From IMG/VR virus record IMGVR_UViG_3300043773_000921, positions 1-64,000 of that record: a stretch of 64,000 nucleotides of DNA; one strand, given 5' to 3'. A program made the translations under genes and the position numbers. The stretch's first letter is position 1; the number at the start of each line of letters is the position of its first letter. The stretch is from a virus. The notes beneath the pieces are model-generated. The model did no database searches, had not been told where the DNA came from, and saw only the letters and a list, made by a program, of their open reading frames with translations. Below, piece by piece: positions 9,963 to 17,836 of the stretch.

Positions 9963-10584
9963 ATTCTCTTTTTTTAAGAATGTACGCGTTCTTTAGCTTT
10001 CTTTTTAGTTCGTTTTCTAGTATTACTAATGGATAATAATCTGAAATGCGCTCTATCGTTCCTGGAACTATTGAAAGAATAAGATTCTCAAAGTTAGTAA
10101 AAATACCTTTATCTTTAAACACTCCTATTTTAAAATATCCTTCAAGTGTACGATTATTTGTTTTAGTTGCTGCAAATGTAATCTTATTGCCAGTTTCTAT
10201 CATGTCATCAATAAGCAACTTTATCAACAAATCAGCCAAGTACATTACAAACTTTTTCTTCTTTCTTTCAAACATTCCCTTTGGCTGTGTATCTGTATCT
10301 GGCAGCCATTTTCGCTTCATAAACCTACCTAACTTTCCAATGCGCACTGCTCGATGCAGGTTTCTTTTTTTGTCGTAATCCCAGTTGTTTTCGTCAAAGA
10401 ATATCCTATAGTTTATGTTATCAAAGTTGTCAATCTTTCTGTTTAACCTATATCTTTTTCTTCTTATGTTATAGTTTGTTCCGTGATTTCTATATGCTCT
10501 TTTCCTTGTTGTTAACTTCCTTTTTGAGATTCCCAAGGGTCTGTATACCACAGTCCACCCTCTCTCGGTATTGATCTTTTCCAT
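9874..10584 (-). CDS. Basic virion-module protein of unknown function
   Basis: The 236-residue protein is very rich in Lys and Arg in its first half (runs such as RKLTTRKRAYRN and IRRKRYRLNRK), then has a hydrophobic helix (MYLADLLIKLLIDDM) and a mixed C-terminus. The base-rich N-terminus suggests nucleic-acid contact, perhaps with DNA in the neck or head. crAss-like phages often carry IHF-like proteins near this position, but I see no IHF/HU signature here, so I do not make that call. It overlaps both neighbours in different frames (73 bases upstream, 89 bases downstream), implying translational coupling. Function unknown. Confidence 0.65.
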   Translation of the reverse strand: MEKINTERGWTVVYRPLGISKRKLTTRKRAYRNHGTNYNIRRKRYRLNRKIDNFDNINYRIFFDENNWDYDKKRNLHRAVRIGKLGRFMKRKWLPDTDTQPKGMFERKKKKFVMYLADLLIKLLIDDMIETGNKITFAATKTNNRTLEGYFKIGVFKDKGIFTNFENLILSIVPGTIERISDYYPLVILENELKRKLKNAYILKKREYESIDIQERIAAHNRLSGLYRRVVKSPKN

Positions 10585-10961
10585 GGTGGCGTAAATAAAT
10601 CTACATCCTTTCCTGATGTTTCGTCTTCGTAAGCACTTTTTACAGGTGGATATTTTAAAGAATCGGTTTCGACAAAGTATTTTGATGTTACTACAAGCAT
10701 CAGGTTAGAACCTTTTGGAGTTGGCCATAAGTATTCTCCTTCTTTGCAGGTAGCAAATGCATTGATATTGTAATGTCTTAGAACTTCTTTTGGTACTCCA
10801 CCGCATCCGCAGCCAACCTCTATGTCTTCGTATGAATCAAACTTAAACTGCATACCTTGGTAAATAATATACCTTTTACCATAAGGATCTACAGTCACAT
10901 AGTTTTTCTGCGCTTCAACGTACAAGTCATTGTACAGTTTGTTTTTTTGTATTCCTGGCAT
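10512..10961 (-). CDS. Small structural protein of the ring/neck cluster
   Basis: The 149-residue protein is largely beta and loop in character, with a GCGCGG cysteine cluster near residue 50 and aromatic-rich ends (LWYTDPWES). It has no signal peptide or membrane segment. It lies between two ring/adaptor-like genes and overlaps the upstream stop by one base, so it is probably a neck or ring component. The cysteine cluster resembles those in other structural proteins of this window (see 12006, 22593, 23089, 27006 and 54013). I cannot name a family. Confidence 0.6.
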   Translation of the reverse strand: MPGIQKNKLYNDLYVEAQKNYVTVDPYGKRYIIYQGMQFKFDSYEDIEVGCGCGGVPKEVLRHYNINAFATCKEGEYLWPTPKGSNLMLVVTSKYFVETDSLKYPPVKSAYEDETSGKDVDLFTPPWKRSIPREGGLWYTDPWESQKGS

Positions 10962-11590
10962 TAGTTGTCGCTATTTGTATTGTTCATTTTATCGATTCTT
11001 CTTTGGATTAAGAATGTCGATAAATCTACTTTGATTTGTTGTTCTATTTCATCTATGTGATCGGCCGGAACAAACACATCATCTTCAGGGCAACCACATG
11101 CAAATGGATCTGCAAATATTCCTTTTACCATAAGTACCTTTGTGTCTACTGTTGGTAAATCATATACATCAGCTTTTTGTCCAGTAAGCACAAAGTATGG
11201 ATTTTTTCTATCACAACCGAACTGGGCATAGCTTACGAACTCTGTACTTGATTCATCGCGCCATTCAAAAGGATGCTTGCCATCTACGGTGCCAAGATAC
11301 TTTAATGCTCTTCTACCTAATTGAGCAAGAAGCTCTGGTATCTTTCCTCTAATGACAGTTACTGGAGCACCCGGGCATACAGGTTCACAATTTACCTCAA
11401 AGCAACACTGATTATAGTATTGACCCGCAATAGAACCAAGATTTTGACGAAGATACTTAGATAAAATATTTGCCCTTGCAACAAGCACTTTATCGCGTAC
11501 TATCTTTCTGTTTAATCTTGTATCGTCATAAACAGCTATCAAGTCATTCATCAATCTTGATGTTACTGCTTCAAGGCTTTGAAAACTCAT
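10961..11590 (-). CDS. Ring/neck-like structural protein
   Basis: The 209-residue protein starts with a helical segment rich in Arg (TSRLMNDLIAVYDDTRLNRK), has cysteines in C-x5-C-x3-C spacing (CFEVNCEPVC) and CGCPEDD, and ends in a helical tail (IDEIEQQIKVDLSTFLIQRR). It is in the head-to-tail gene series between capsid and the long tail protein, where crAss-like phages encode several ring proteins. It overlaps the upstream membrane-protein gene by four bases. A ring or connector role is inferred from position and size. Confidence 0.55.
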   Translation of the reverse strand: MSFQSLEAVTSRLMNDLIAVYDDTRLNRKIVRDKVLVARANILSKYLRQNLGSIAGQYYNQCCFEVNCEPVCPGAPVTVIRGKIPELLAQLGRRALKYLGTVDGKHPFEWRDESSTEFVSYAQFGCDRKNPYFVLTGQKADVYDLPTVDTKVLMVKGIFADPFACGCPEDDVFVPADHIDEIEQQIKVDLSTFLIQRRIDKMNNTNSDN

Positions 11591-12006
11591 GTTCGTAGTT
11601 TATGGGTTAATACAGTTATTGCTGATGATATTGGAATGCCTAAAATCCAAATATATAATGGGTACTGGCTATATACAATCCAGTAAATCAATGTTCCATA
11701 AAAAGAAGACATACATACCATACATGTCAGCAATGGCTTGTGCCAAAGATTGCGGTAAAGATGTAATAGTTCAAGTTTTTGCAATGCCGGGTTAATCCAT
11801 TCTGAAGATTGGTATTGTCGTCTTCTTACTTCCTTGTAGCCAGATATTTCTATCTTTCTGTTGTCTAGTTTTTTAGACCTAGATATATTTTCCATCCACG
11901 CTTTAATCGGGTATAGAATGCCGCCGCTATTAGCAGCGGCACTCAAACCCTGTGTAAAAAGCGAAACTAAGACAGAAAAGAACAAGGTCTCGCTCAGTAT
12001 CATCAT
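11587..12006 (-). CDS. Small membrane protein with CMVCMSSFYG motif
   Basis: This 139-residue protein has an N-terminal hydrophobic segment (ETLFFSVLVSLFTQGLSAA), a basic middle part and two C-terminal hydrophobic segments (FYGTLIYWIVYSQ and YIWILGIPISSAITVL). Just before the second segment is CMVCMSSFYG, a C-x2-C-x-S-F/W pattern seen in small phage and bacterial membrane proteins of the DUF1360 type. It lies within the structural cluster, overlapping neighbours by one and four bases. It could take part in lysis or in injection through the inner membrane; the sequence does not decide. Confidence 0.6.
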   Translation of the reverse strand: MMILSETLFFSVLVSLFTQGLSAAANSGGILYPIKAWMENISRSKKLDNRKIEISGYKEVRRRQYQSSEWINPALQKLELLHLYRNLWHKPLLTCMVCMSSFYGTLIYWIVYSQYPLYIWILGIPISSAITVLTHKLRT

Positions 12007-13181
12007 TATTCGCCTACGTAGTTAACTGGATCTGTTACAATACTGATATTAACAGTAGAACCAAATGCTGAAATAGGAACACCTAATATCAAATCTGGAG
12101 CTACATACGACGCTGGCGTTGCAGGAGCAAATAGATTATTGATTTCAGAAACCAAAGACAATGCACTATCAGCTGTTACACTAAATGACAATGAACCAAC
12201 TGTAATGTTAATAAGTGATCCATTTATAGCATCAATATTATCAAGAATAGGTGTAATGTCAACTCCAGTTACATCACCTTGTACACCAGATTGGAAACCT
12301 GGAAGCAAATCAAGGTCACAAGGTGGAAACAAGTCATTTAGTGCTTCAATGAAATCAGCAAAACCAGGAGCAGAACTATCTACATAAAGCAACAAATCAA
12401 ACGGAGTTGCGCCGGTATGTAGGTGACCGCTATTCTGATTGTCAAAGAAACTACTGCAAGCATCAATACAACCTTTTAGTGTAATAACGCAAACAGTCTG
12501 ACACCACATCCATTGGTCGCGTGGAGCTTCTCCAAATACGTGACCGATTTCTTGTGGAAACTGCTGAAGTAGTTTTTCGCGGCTTAATACAGCTTCTACT
12601 GCTTCTTGCGTTTCAGTGAATACTGGAAGTTCTGCAGAAGCAAGATTGTTGTTTGGCAACTGATAGATACCAATTAAACTATATGCAATTAGGCCAGAGC
12701 ATGGAAACTTTAAAGTTAAAACATTAGTAGCTACACTTGCTTCAACCAAAAACTGATCGTGTTGATCGTTTTGATTTTGTAAATCTGTAATGTATAAATA
12801 GAACCATTGAGCTAATGCTGCTCCTGTTGTTGAAAGAGCATCTAATGGACCTTGATATACATACTGCTTACGCTGATTGTATTCAAAATACGTTTGATTG
12901 TCAAAATCAGGATTTCTGTTAAGCAACAGAGTAAATCCTACTGATTTGCCGCAAGCATTGCAATCACCAAAGTCAACATCTTCGAACTCAATAGTCCAGA
13001 TGTTTTCTTCACATGGCGATGCGCAAACTTTTTGACAACGTGTTACAGATGTAGATAGTATTGATATTTGGTCTACAATACGCACTTCATTTGCAAAATC
13101 AGGCCCCTGTAGTGCTTCAACATCCACTAGTGTACCTGCGTTTGGATTCGGGATCCAAAGTTTTTGAGCATTACTTTGCAT
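12006..13181 (-). CDS. Virion structural protein with N-terminal cysteine cluster
   Basis: The 391-residue protein is beta-rich and acidic, without a signal peptide. Residues about 50-80 carry CQKVCASPCEE and CNACGK, a C-x3-C-x3-C ... C-x2-C arrangement that could bind a metal or form disulphides. The C-terminal third is a Val/Ile/Ser/Leu repeat-like region (GSLINITVGSLSFSV) typical of fibre or decoration proteins. It lies among ring-like genes downstream of the capsid gene. I do not recognise a family; a neck, ring or head-decoration role is inferred. Confidence 0.6.
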   Translation of the reverse strand: MQSNAQKLWIPNPNAGTLVDVEALQGPDFANEVRIVDQISILSTSVTRCQKVCASPCEENIWTIEFEDVDFGDCNACGKSVGFTLLLNRNPDFDNQTYFEYNQRKQYVYQGPLDALSTTGAALAQWFYLYITDLQNQNDQHDQFLVEASVATNVLTLKFPCSGLIAYSLIGIYQLPNNNLASAELPVFTETQEAVEAVLSREKLLQQFPQEIGHVFGEAPRDQWMWCQTVCVITLKGCIDACSSFFDNQNSGHLHTGATPFDLLLYVDSSAPGFADFIEALNDLFPPCDLDLLPGFQSGVQGDVTGVDITPILDNIDAINGSLINITVGSLSFSVTADSALSLVSEINNLFAPATPASYVAPDLILGVPISAFGSTVNISIVTDPVNYVGE

Positions 13182-13200
13182 GTTATTAAATTATTTACCG

Positions 13201-13923
13201 CTACGTTGGTACGTTAGGCGGGGGTGTTTGTAAAAAGTTTCTTTCAGTTATTGGAAGCATTGACTGTACTCTTGGATCTTTAATGGTTTCAAGATAAGAG
13301 ATTACACAATGCTTTACAATCTCAAGCGTTTGAGGCCATGCAAACTCTGAGTTTACATTGTTTTGATTTGTTACATCAAAGTTTATGCGCTGTGGTAATC
13401 GTAAATATGCAATCTTTACATCTTGAACTATGCTATCCCCACATCTAAATGTAAGTCTGTTTCCTCTTTGATCGTAATAAAGATTTGGCCATTCAGCAGA
13501 CGGCTTCTTGTAGTAGTCATCTTCAATGGTAAATCTAAAATCATCTTTCAAGTGAGTAGCAGAAATATACCCGGACATAGTGTTATCAACTTCGCAAGGT
13601 TGGTTTTTATACTTTACCTTGACAGACACAGCCAGTAAGTGAAGATAGTTGGCAGGAAGTTGTACGTATTCCTGGCCGGCAACAGCAGGACCAAGGTTTA
13701 CCAATGGCGCAGGAAATCCTGCAATGCCATCCGTTACAACTTTTATGACAGACAGGTCGTCTATCTGTTTTTGATGCTGTTCGTGGGCCCAATACCTATT
13801 CTTGACATACTCGAGCGTAGCTATCCAAATGTGATAGTTAAACTCATCAGGTGTCATGCTAGTGGTATTGTAATGCTTTAGTTCAGCAAGTACCGCCTTA
13901 TATACTTCAACTACTGGGACCAT
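13201..13923 (-). CDS. Head-tail connector/ring-like protein
   Basis: The protein has 240 residues. Helices at the N-terminus (VVEVYKAVLAELK, EFNYHIWIATLEYVKNRYW) are followed by QLPANYLHLLAVSVK, a strand region ending IAYLRLPQRI, and a C-terminal helix (LEIVKHCVISYLE). The order helix pair, 'LP.NY..L..', 'v.I.Y...P', helix is the usual layout of phage connector adaptors, and it matches the gene at 9321-9962. It starts at the stop of the upstream gene (one-base overlap) in the segment right after capsid, where the first neck ring is encoded in crAss-like phages. No sequence comparison was run. Confidence 0.65.
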   Translation of the reverse strand: MVPVVEVYKAVLAELKHYNTTSMTPDEFNYHIWIATLEYVKNRYWAHEQHQKQIDDLSVIKVVTDGIAGFPAPLVNLGPAVAGQEYVQLPANYLHLLAVSVKVKYKNQPCEVDNTMSGYISATHLKDDFRFTIEDDYYKKPSAEWPNLYYDQRGNRLTFRCGDSIVQDVKIAYLRLPQRINFDVTNQNNVNSEFAWPQTLEIVKHCVISYLETIKDPRVQSMLPITERNFLQTPPPNVPT

Positions 13924-15110
13924 TATTGATTATCAATATAGTTAGTCAGATATTCCTTTGCTTCCTTAAGGTTTGAGTTTTCTGTGAAATCATGAACAAT
14001 ATTTTCATTATCCATGTAATCAATCAACTGCTTTACATTCATAAACTTTAAGTTTGCCGGAACTTGCTTTTTTGCTACAACTGCAACATTAGGCTGTTCT
14101 CCTTTTTCGTAAAGTCCATGTTTGGAAAGAAACGATACAGATGCTGCGTCACGAATGAATCTTTCTTTTTCGATTCTATTCTCGCCAACAACAATACCTT
14201 CAAGTTCTCTATAAGCTTTCATCAAGTCAAAATGCGTATCTATTTTAACCATCAGTTCGCTTAAGCTATCAGCAAGATGTGTTTTCTGCCCATAAACCGT
14301 TGGGTTTTTAAAATACGGACCATCAATACTATTTGCTTCAATGTGACCTGAATGTATCAATGCTTTAGCACAAATATAGTTTTCTTTCTTTTCAGTATCA
14401 TAAGCACGTAACACTTCGTAAGGCATAGAGAATGCAACCTCATCAAAGATTTCCTCAGCAATGTCCTCATTTATATAAGGATCGGCAGGATAGTCGCCAT
14501 CAAGAATAAGTATTCTTACACAGTCACGTTTCTGTTTTTTGCTAAGTTTGTCAATGAGTGCAGCAGCACCTTTTCTCTTTTTGATTTCTTTCTCTTTCTC
14601 CTGCTTCTCTTCTTCTTTAGAAAAGAAATAAAAGAATGCCCCGTGGTCCATAGCTTCTTGCTTATCTTTGCCAATTGTAGATACAACCTCAAAAAGAACA
14701 CGCACATAAGCTACATCGCGCGGATTAGAAAGGTTAAAAAGTTGCCCTTCGTTTAACGAAAGAACTGTGTCAGGGTGGTACGGCTTTCCTGTTAGTGGAT
14801 TGTTTGGTTCATTCAAATAAAAGAATGGAACACCACACTCCTCGTTGATGATTCTCTTTTCTTCCGATGTAAGACCATTTGCCCAATAGCCAGCAATCAA
14901 ACCAGAACTGTCAAAAACTGGTGATGTATTGCCTGTTGCTATGTCATCTATTTCAGGTCTTTTTTCTTCACGAAAAGTAATACCATCTTCGCTAACATTT
15001 AGCATTTTATACTTTTGTACCGCTCTAACTTCAAGATAGCCAGTTCCAAGAAGTCCTGCCTTTCTCAAAAGTTCTTCGTGTTGCTTTGGATAAAAAATTG
15101 TATTGTTCAT
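13923..15110 (-). CDS. Conserved-position structural protein after the capsid gene
   Basis: I take ATG at 15110 (395 residues); a GTG four codons upstream (15122) is the only longer alternative. The protein has a short N-terminal segment, a Lys/Glu-rich linker in the middle (KEEEKQEKEKEIKKRKGAA) and a mixed C-terminal domain with alternating charge. There is no signal peptide or transmembrane segment. It lies between the capsid and the first ring-like gene, so a head-associated, cargo or completion role is plausible. I do not recognise a named domain. Confidence 0.65.
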   Translation of the reverse strand: MNNTIFYPKQHEELLRKAGLLGTGYLEVRAVQKYKMLNVSEDGITFREEKRPEIDDIATGNTSPVFDSSGLIAGYWANGLTSEEKRIINEECGVPFFYLNEPNNPLTGKPYHPDTVLSLNEGQLFNLSNPRDVAYVRVLFEVVSTIGKDKQEAMDHGAFFYFFSKEEEKQEKEKEIKKRKGAAALIDKLSKKQKRDCVRILILDGDYPADPYINEDIAEEIFDEVAFSMPYEVLRAYDTEKKENYICAKALIHSGHIEANSIDGPYFKNPTVYGQKTHLADSLSELMVKIDTHFDLMKAYRELEGIVVGENRIEKERFIRDAASVSFLSKHGLYEKGEQPNVAVVAKKQVPANLKFMNVKQLIDYMDNENIVHDFTENSNLKEAKEYLTNYIDNQ

Positions 15111-15139
15111 AATCTGTTTCACTTTTAAGTTAATAAATA

Positions 15140-16702
15140 CTATCGACGACCGCGAGCAAGTTTAAGCTCTGCCATACAGTTAGGGTTGTGCAAAGCAATA
15201 CCCTGCATTGTAAGCATGTGCTCACCTTGTACGTCAGCTGTAGTTGTTAATGCACCACCGGGGCCAGGATCTGACATACCGTGTACTTTACCTACTACGT
15301 TTTGACGGCCTTGTAGAGTAACCATAGTCATTGCATCTTGACCACCACGCATTTTAGCAAGGTTAATCAAAATACCACGATGAGATTGCTCACGATTACC
15401 TTCGCTTGTACGAGTACTTGGCATACCTTTGCGGTCAAAATATGGACAGTCTGATACGATGATTTTTCCTGCAGGAGTTTCGTAGTAACGGAAGTTAGAA
15501 CGAATACCCATAGTATCATTACCAGTACCACCAGCTTGGTAGTTACCTTTGCCATCAAAATAAAGAACCTCAGGAGAACCTTTAAACTCATTACGAATCA
15601 AACGGTCAATGTCAGTTCTTAATTCAAGACCAGCACAAAGGAAAATCTCAGGCTTAACACCAGTTTCGATTGAATCATTGTACATGCCTTTGATAAGGTC
15701 ATCAAGGATAGAGAAGTCATTCATCTTGACATACTCACGCTTTAAGCGGCGATTTGCCTGATGATAGATACCCATACCAGAGTAGTAGCGGTAGCCACGC
15801 TCATCTTTTTGGAAGCGACCTTCGTTGTCGGTGTATGACATACCCCAGAACAACTGATTGTCCATATGCTCGTAAGCATTCTTCCACATTTGGTATCTCC
15901 AGGTTTCTGTCCAGTAGTTTTCGATTTCTCCTTTGTCGTTTGTGTAAACGATACCCATTGGAGATTTGTCGGTTTTAACGTGAGCGGCATGACCTGTGAT
16001 GTTCCATTCCCAACGCATAGTTGTCATCCAACCACGATGCCATTCGCCAAAAGATACACGGCTTTTGCTACCATGCTCAGATGCTTCAGGCTTCATGTTG
16101 TACAATGGAGGAGAAACCTCTTGACCTACTTCAAGTAAGTATGCAGGAATAGCTTGACCCCATTCTCCTTCTTTAGTAAGAAGTCTTGCGCGAATGCGAA
16201 GTGTTCCGTCAGCTTGTGCCTCTGGTTGTTTGGTAATGATGATTTGTGTAGTACCATCGGCAAGCAATAATACATCATCTTTGTCACCAAGTTGTTTGTT
16301 TACATTGAAGTAAAACTCACGATGAAAACGACCAACAAAACCATTGTCAAACTCAGGAGCAGTAGTAATACGATACACCCATCCTGAAGGAGCAGGAGAA
16401 CACCAAGCGTATTCAAGATTGTTAAGCATCTTGAAGTTCTTTGCCCAAGCTGATTTTTGCTGACCAAAGTTCTGTTGCTTGAATCTTTCTACAGTTGGAT
16501 CGTAGTTACTCTTCATGTAATAAAGAAGCTCGGTAATCATACCTGTTCTTTCAGAAAAATGCTTGAATAGTCCCTGAATAACGTCAGGGCGAACTGCTGC
16601 GATATTGCGGAGGTTATTGTAGTCCGTCATTTTGAAGTTAGTCAAATCACGTGGATTACCTACAACAACTCGTCCGGCTACGCCAAACTTTTCGAGTCCC
16701 AT
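15140..16702 (-). CDS. Major capsid protein
   Basis: The protein has 520 residues, the usual size for crAss-like major capsid proteins (HK97 fold). It follows TerL, portal and a scaffold-like protein in the standard head-gene order. The sequence has a helical start (LRNIAAVRPDVIQGLFKHF), long beta-rich stretches and Trp/Tyr-rich segments (FGEWHRGWMTTMRWEWN, MWKNAYEHMDNQLFWGMSY), and a charged, Arg-ending C-terminus. The DNA of this gene is noticeably less AT-rich than many neighbours, as expected for a highly expressed gene. The fold is inferred from context; there is no single diagnostic motif. Confidence 0.85.
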   Translation of the reverse strand: MGLEKFGVAGRVVVGNPRDLTNFKMTDYNNLRNIAAVRPDVIQGLFKHFSERTGMITELLYYMKSNYDPTVERFKQQNFGQQKSAWAKNFKMLNNLEYAWCSPAPSGWVYRITTAPEFDNGFVGRFHREFYFNVNKQLGDKDDVLLLADGTTQIIITKQPEAQADGTLRIRARLLTKEGEWGQAIPAYLLEVGQEVSPPLYNMKPEASEHGSKSRVSFGEWHRGWMTTMRWEWNITGHAAHVKTDKSPMGIVYTNDKGEIENYWTETWRYQMWKNAYEHMDNQLFWGMSYTDNEGRFQKDERGYRYYSGMGIYHQANRRLKREYVKMNDFSILDDLIKGMYNDSIETGVKPEIFLCAGLELRTDIDRLIRNEFKGSPEVLYFDGKGNYQAGGTGNDTMGIRSNFRYYETPAGKIIVSDCPYFDRKGMPSTRTSEGNREQSHRGILINLAKMRGGQDAMTMVTLQGRQNVVGKVHGMSDPGPGGALTTTADVQGEHMLTMQGIALHNPNCMAELKLARGRR

Positions 16703-16707
16703 TTTTT

Positions 16708-17832
16708 TTAGCGTTTAAACTTTTTAAGATAATTCGGGTCGGATGTATCTACATACTTTCCAGGTCCGCCCGTTGATTGTTGTTTAGAGTTTTTGCTCAA
16801 TACTGGTGTTACACTTAACTTTTTGAATGCAGCGTTGCGCTCCATATTTTTTAAGTCCGTGAAATAACCTTTATCGTGCATGTGCAACAACCTCATAGTA
16901 GTGGCCAAATATTCAGCGTCGTTTTGCAATCGGTGTAACAGGGGCACCACCTGCTGACCTTGATAATTGTGTATTTCAAGATTCTGTTTCATATAATTGA
17001 TAAAATCATCTTTCTCGGACTGGCCTGAGAAGTCAATGACAAGATTATCACTTTTTGAAAGCCTATCTTTAAATAAACTCGTAAGCTCTTCGACTTCGGT
17101 GTTATACCTCTGAAGTTCGGATGTATATTTCTGTTGTTGTTGCTGAATTAAGTTATCAGGAAGTCTATTTATTTCCTGCATGTAAGACTGTTGAATCTGC
17201 TGTCCTCTTTGCTTGATAGCATCGGGATTCATACCTTGTATTCTACGTTCTACTTCATTTACAAGATATTTCATACTTGCATCATCAGGATTACCATATT
17301 GGTCTACATTTATATAACCTAGTTGTGATTCTGATTTAAGCAAATGATCATACATTGATGCTTTATACAACTGTACTGGATCTTGATTGGCAATACCTTG
17401 CAAATAGTTTTTATGTTGCATGTACTCGTCAAGACTTATACCTTGCTCTGATAGTTCTGCTATGCGCGGGTCTACGCCACCAAGTTTCTTTTGGATATAG
17501 TATTCACCTACTAATTTATCCATTTCTTCGGCATCAAAGCTATCTACATCAATGCCTTGATTTCTTACATCAATGTTTCTTTCTACGGCCCATTGTAAAT
17601 AAGAATCTAATACCGGGTTTCCAGTAGTGTCGTTTGAGTCGTTGTCGTTGTTTTGATAATCATCTTCATTATCTATTGGATTATCAAACTCATCAAAGTT
17701 TTCTTGAACATCATCTTGTTCTTGTAATCCTTCGTCACCAAAGAAGTCATCCTGAAAATCCATATCAGGTGCTTTAAACTGAGTGGCAAAATCTGCACTT
17801 GATGTGTCTACAAAGTTGTTTTCGTTTTCCAT
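16708..17832 (-). CDS. Putative capsid scaffold/assembly protein
   Basis: The 374-residue protein is strongly acidic and Asn/Gln-rich in its first quarter (DDFFGDEGLQEQDD, NEDDYQNNDNDSND), then largely helical and Gln-rich (GQQIQQSYMQEI, LIQQQQQKYTSEL), ending in a basic tail (YLKKFKR). An acidic, helical, extended protein with a basic C-terminus immediately before the capsid gene is the classic layout of scaffolding proteins, whose C-terminus binds capsid subunits. It sits five bases from each neighbouring gene in the head operon. The role is inferred from composition and position. Confidence 0.7.
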   Translation of the reverse strand: MENENNFVDTSSADFATQFKAPDMDFQDDFFGDEGLQEQDDVQENFDEFDNPIDNEDDYQNNDNDSNDTTGNPVLDSYLQWAVERNIDVRNQGIDVDSFDAEEMDKLVGEYYIQKKLGGVDPRIAELSEQGISLDEYMQHKNYLQGIANQDPVQLYKASMYDHLLKSESQLGYINVDQYGNPDDASMKYLVNEVERRIQGMNPDAIKQRGQQIQQSYMQEINRLPDNLIQQQQQKYTSELQRYNTEVEELTSLFKDRLSKSDNLVIDFSGQSEKDDFINYMKQNLEIHNYQGQQVVPLLHRLQNDAEYLATTMRLLHMHDKGYFTDLKNMERNAAFKKLSVTPVLSKNSKQQSTGGPGKYVDTSDPNYLKKFKR

Positions 17833-17836
17833 GTTC

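Noticed and set aside
9874-9974. A-rich run (seven A on the minus strand) before the 9962 start, as a frameshift site
   Set aside because: The two frames differ by +1, not -1 as expected for an A-run slip site, and the second gene has its own ATG.
9874-10584. IHF/HU-like protein
   Set aside because: Basic and near the usual site for IHF-like genes, but no IHF beta-arm signature is visible.
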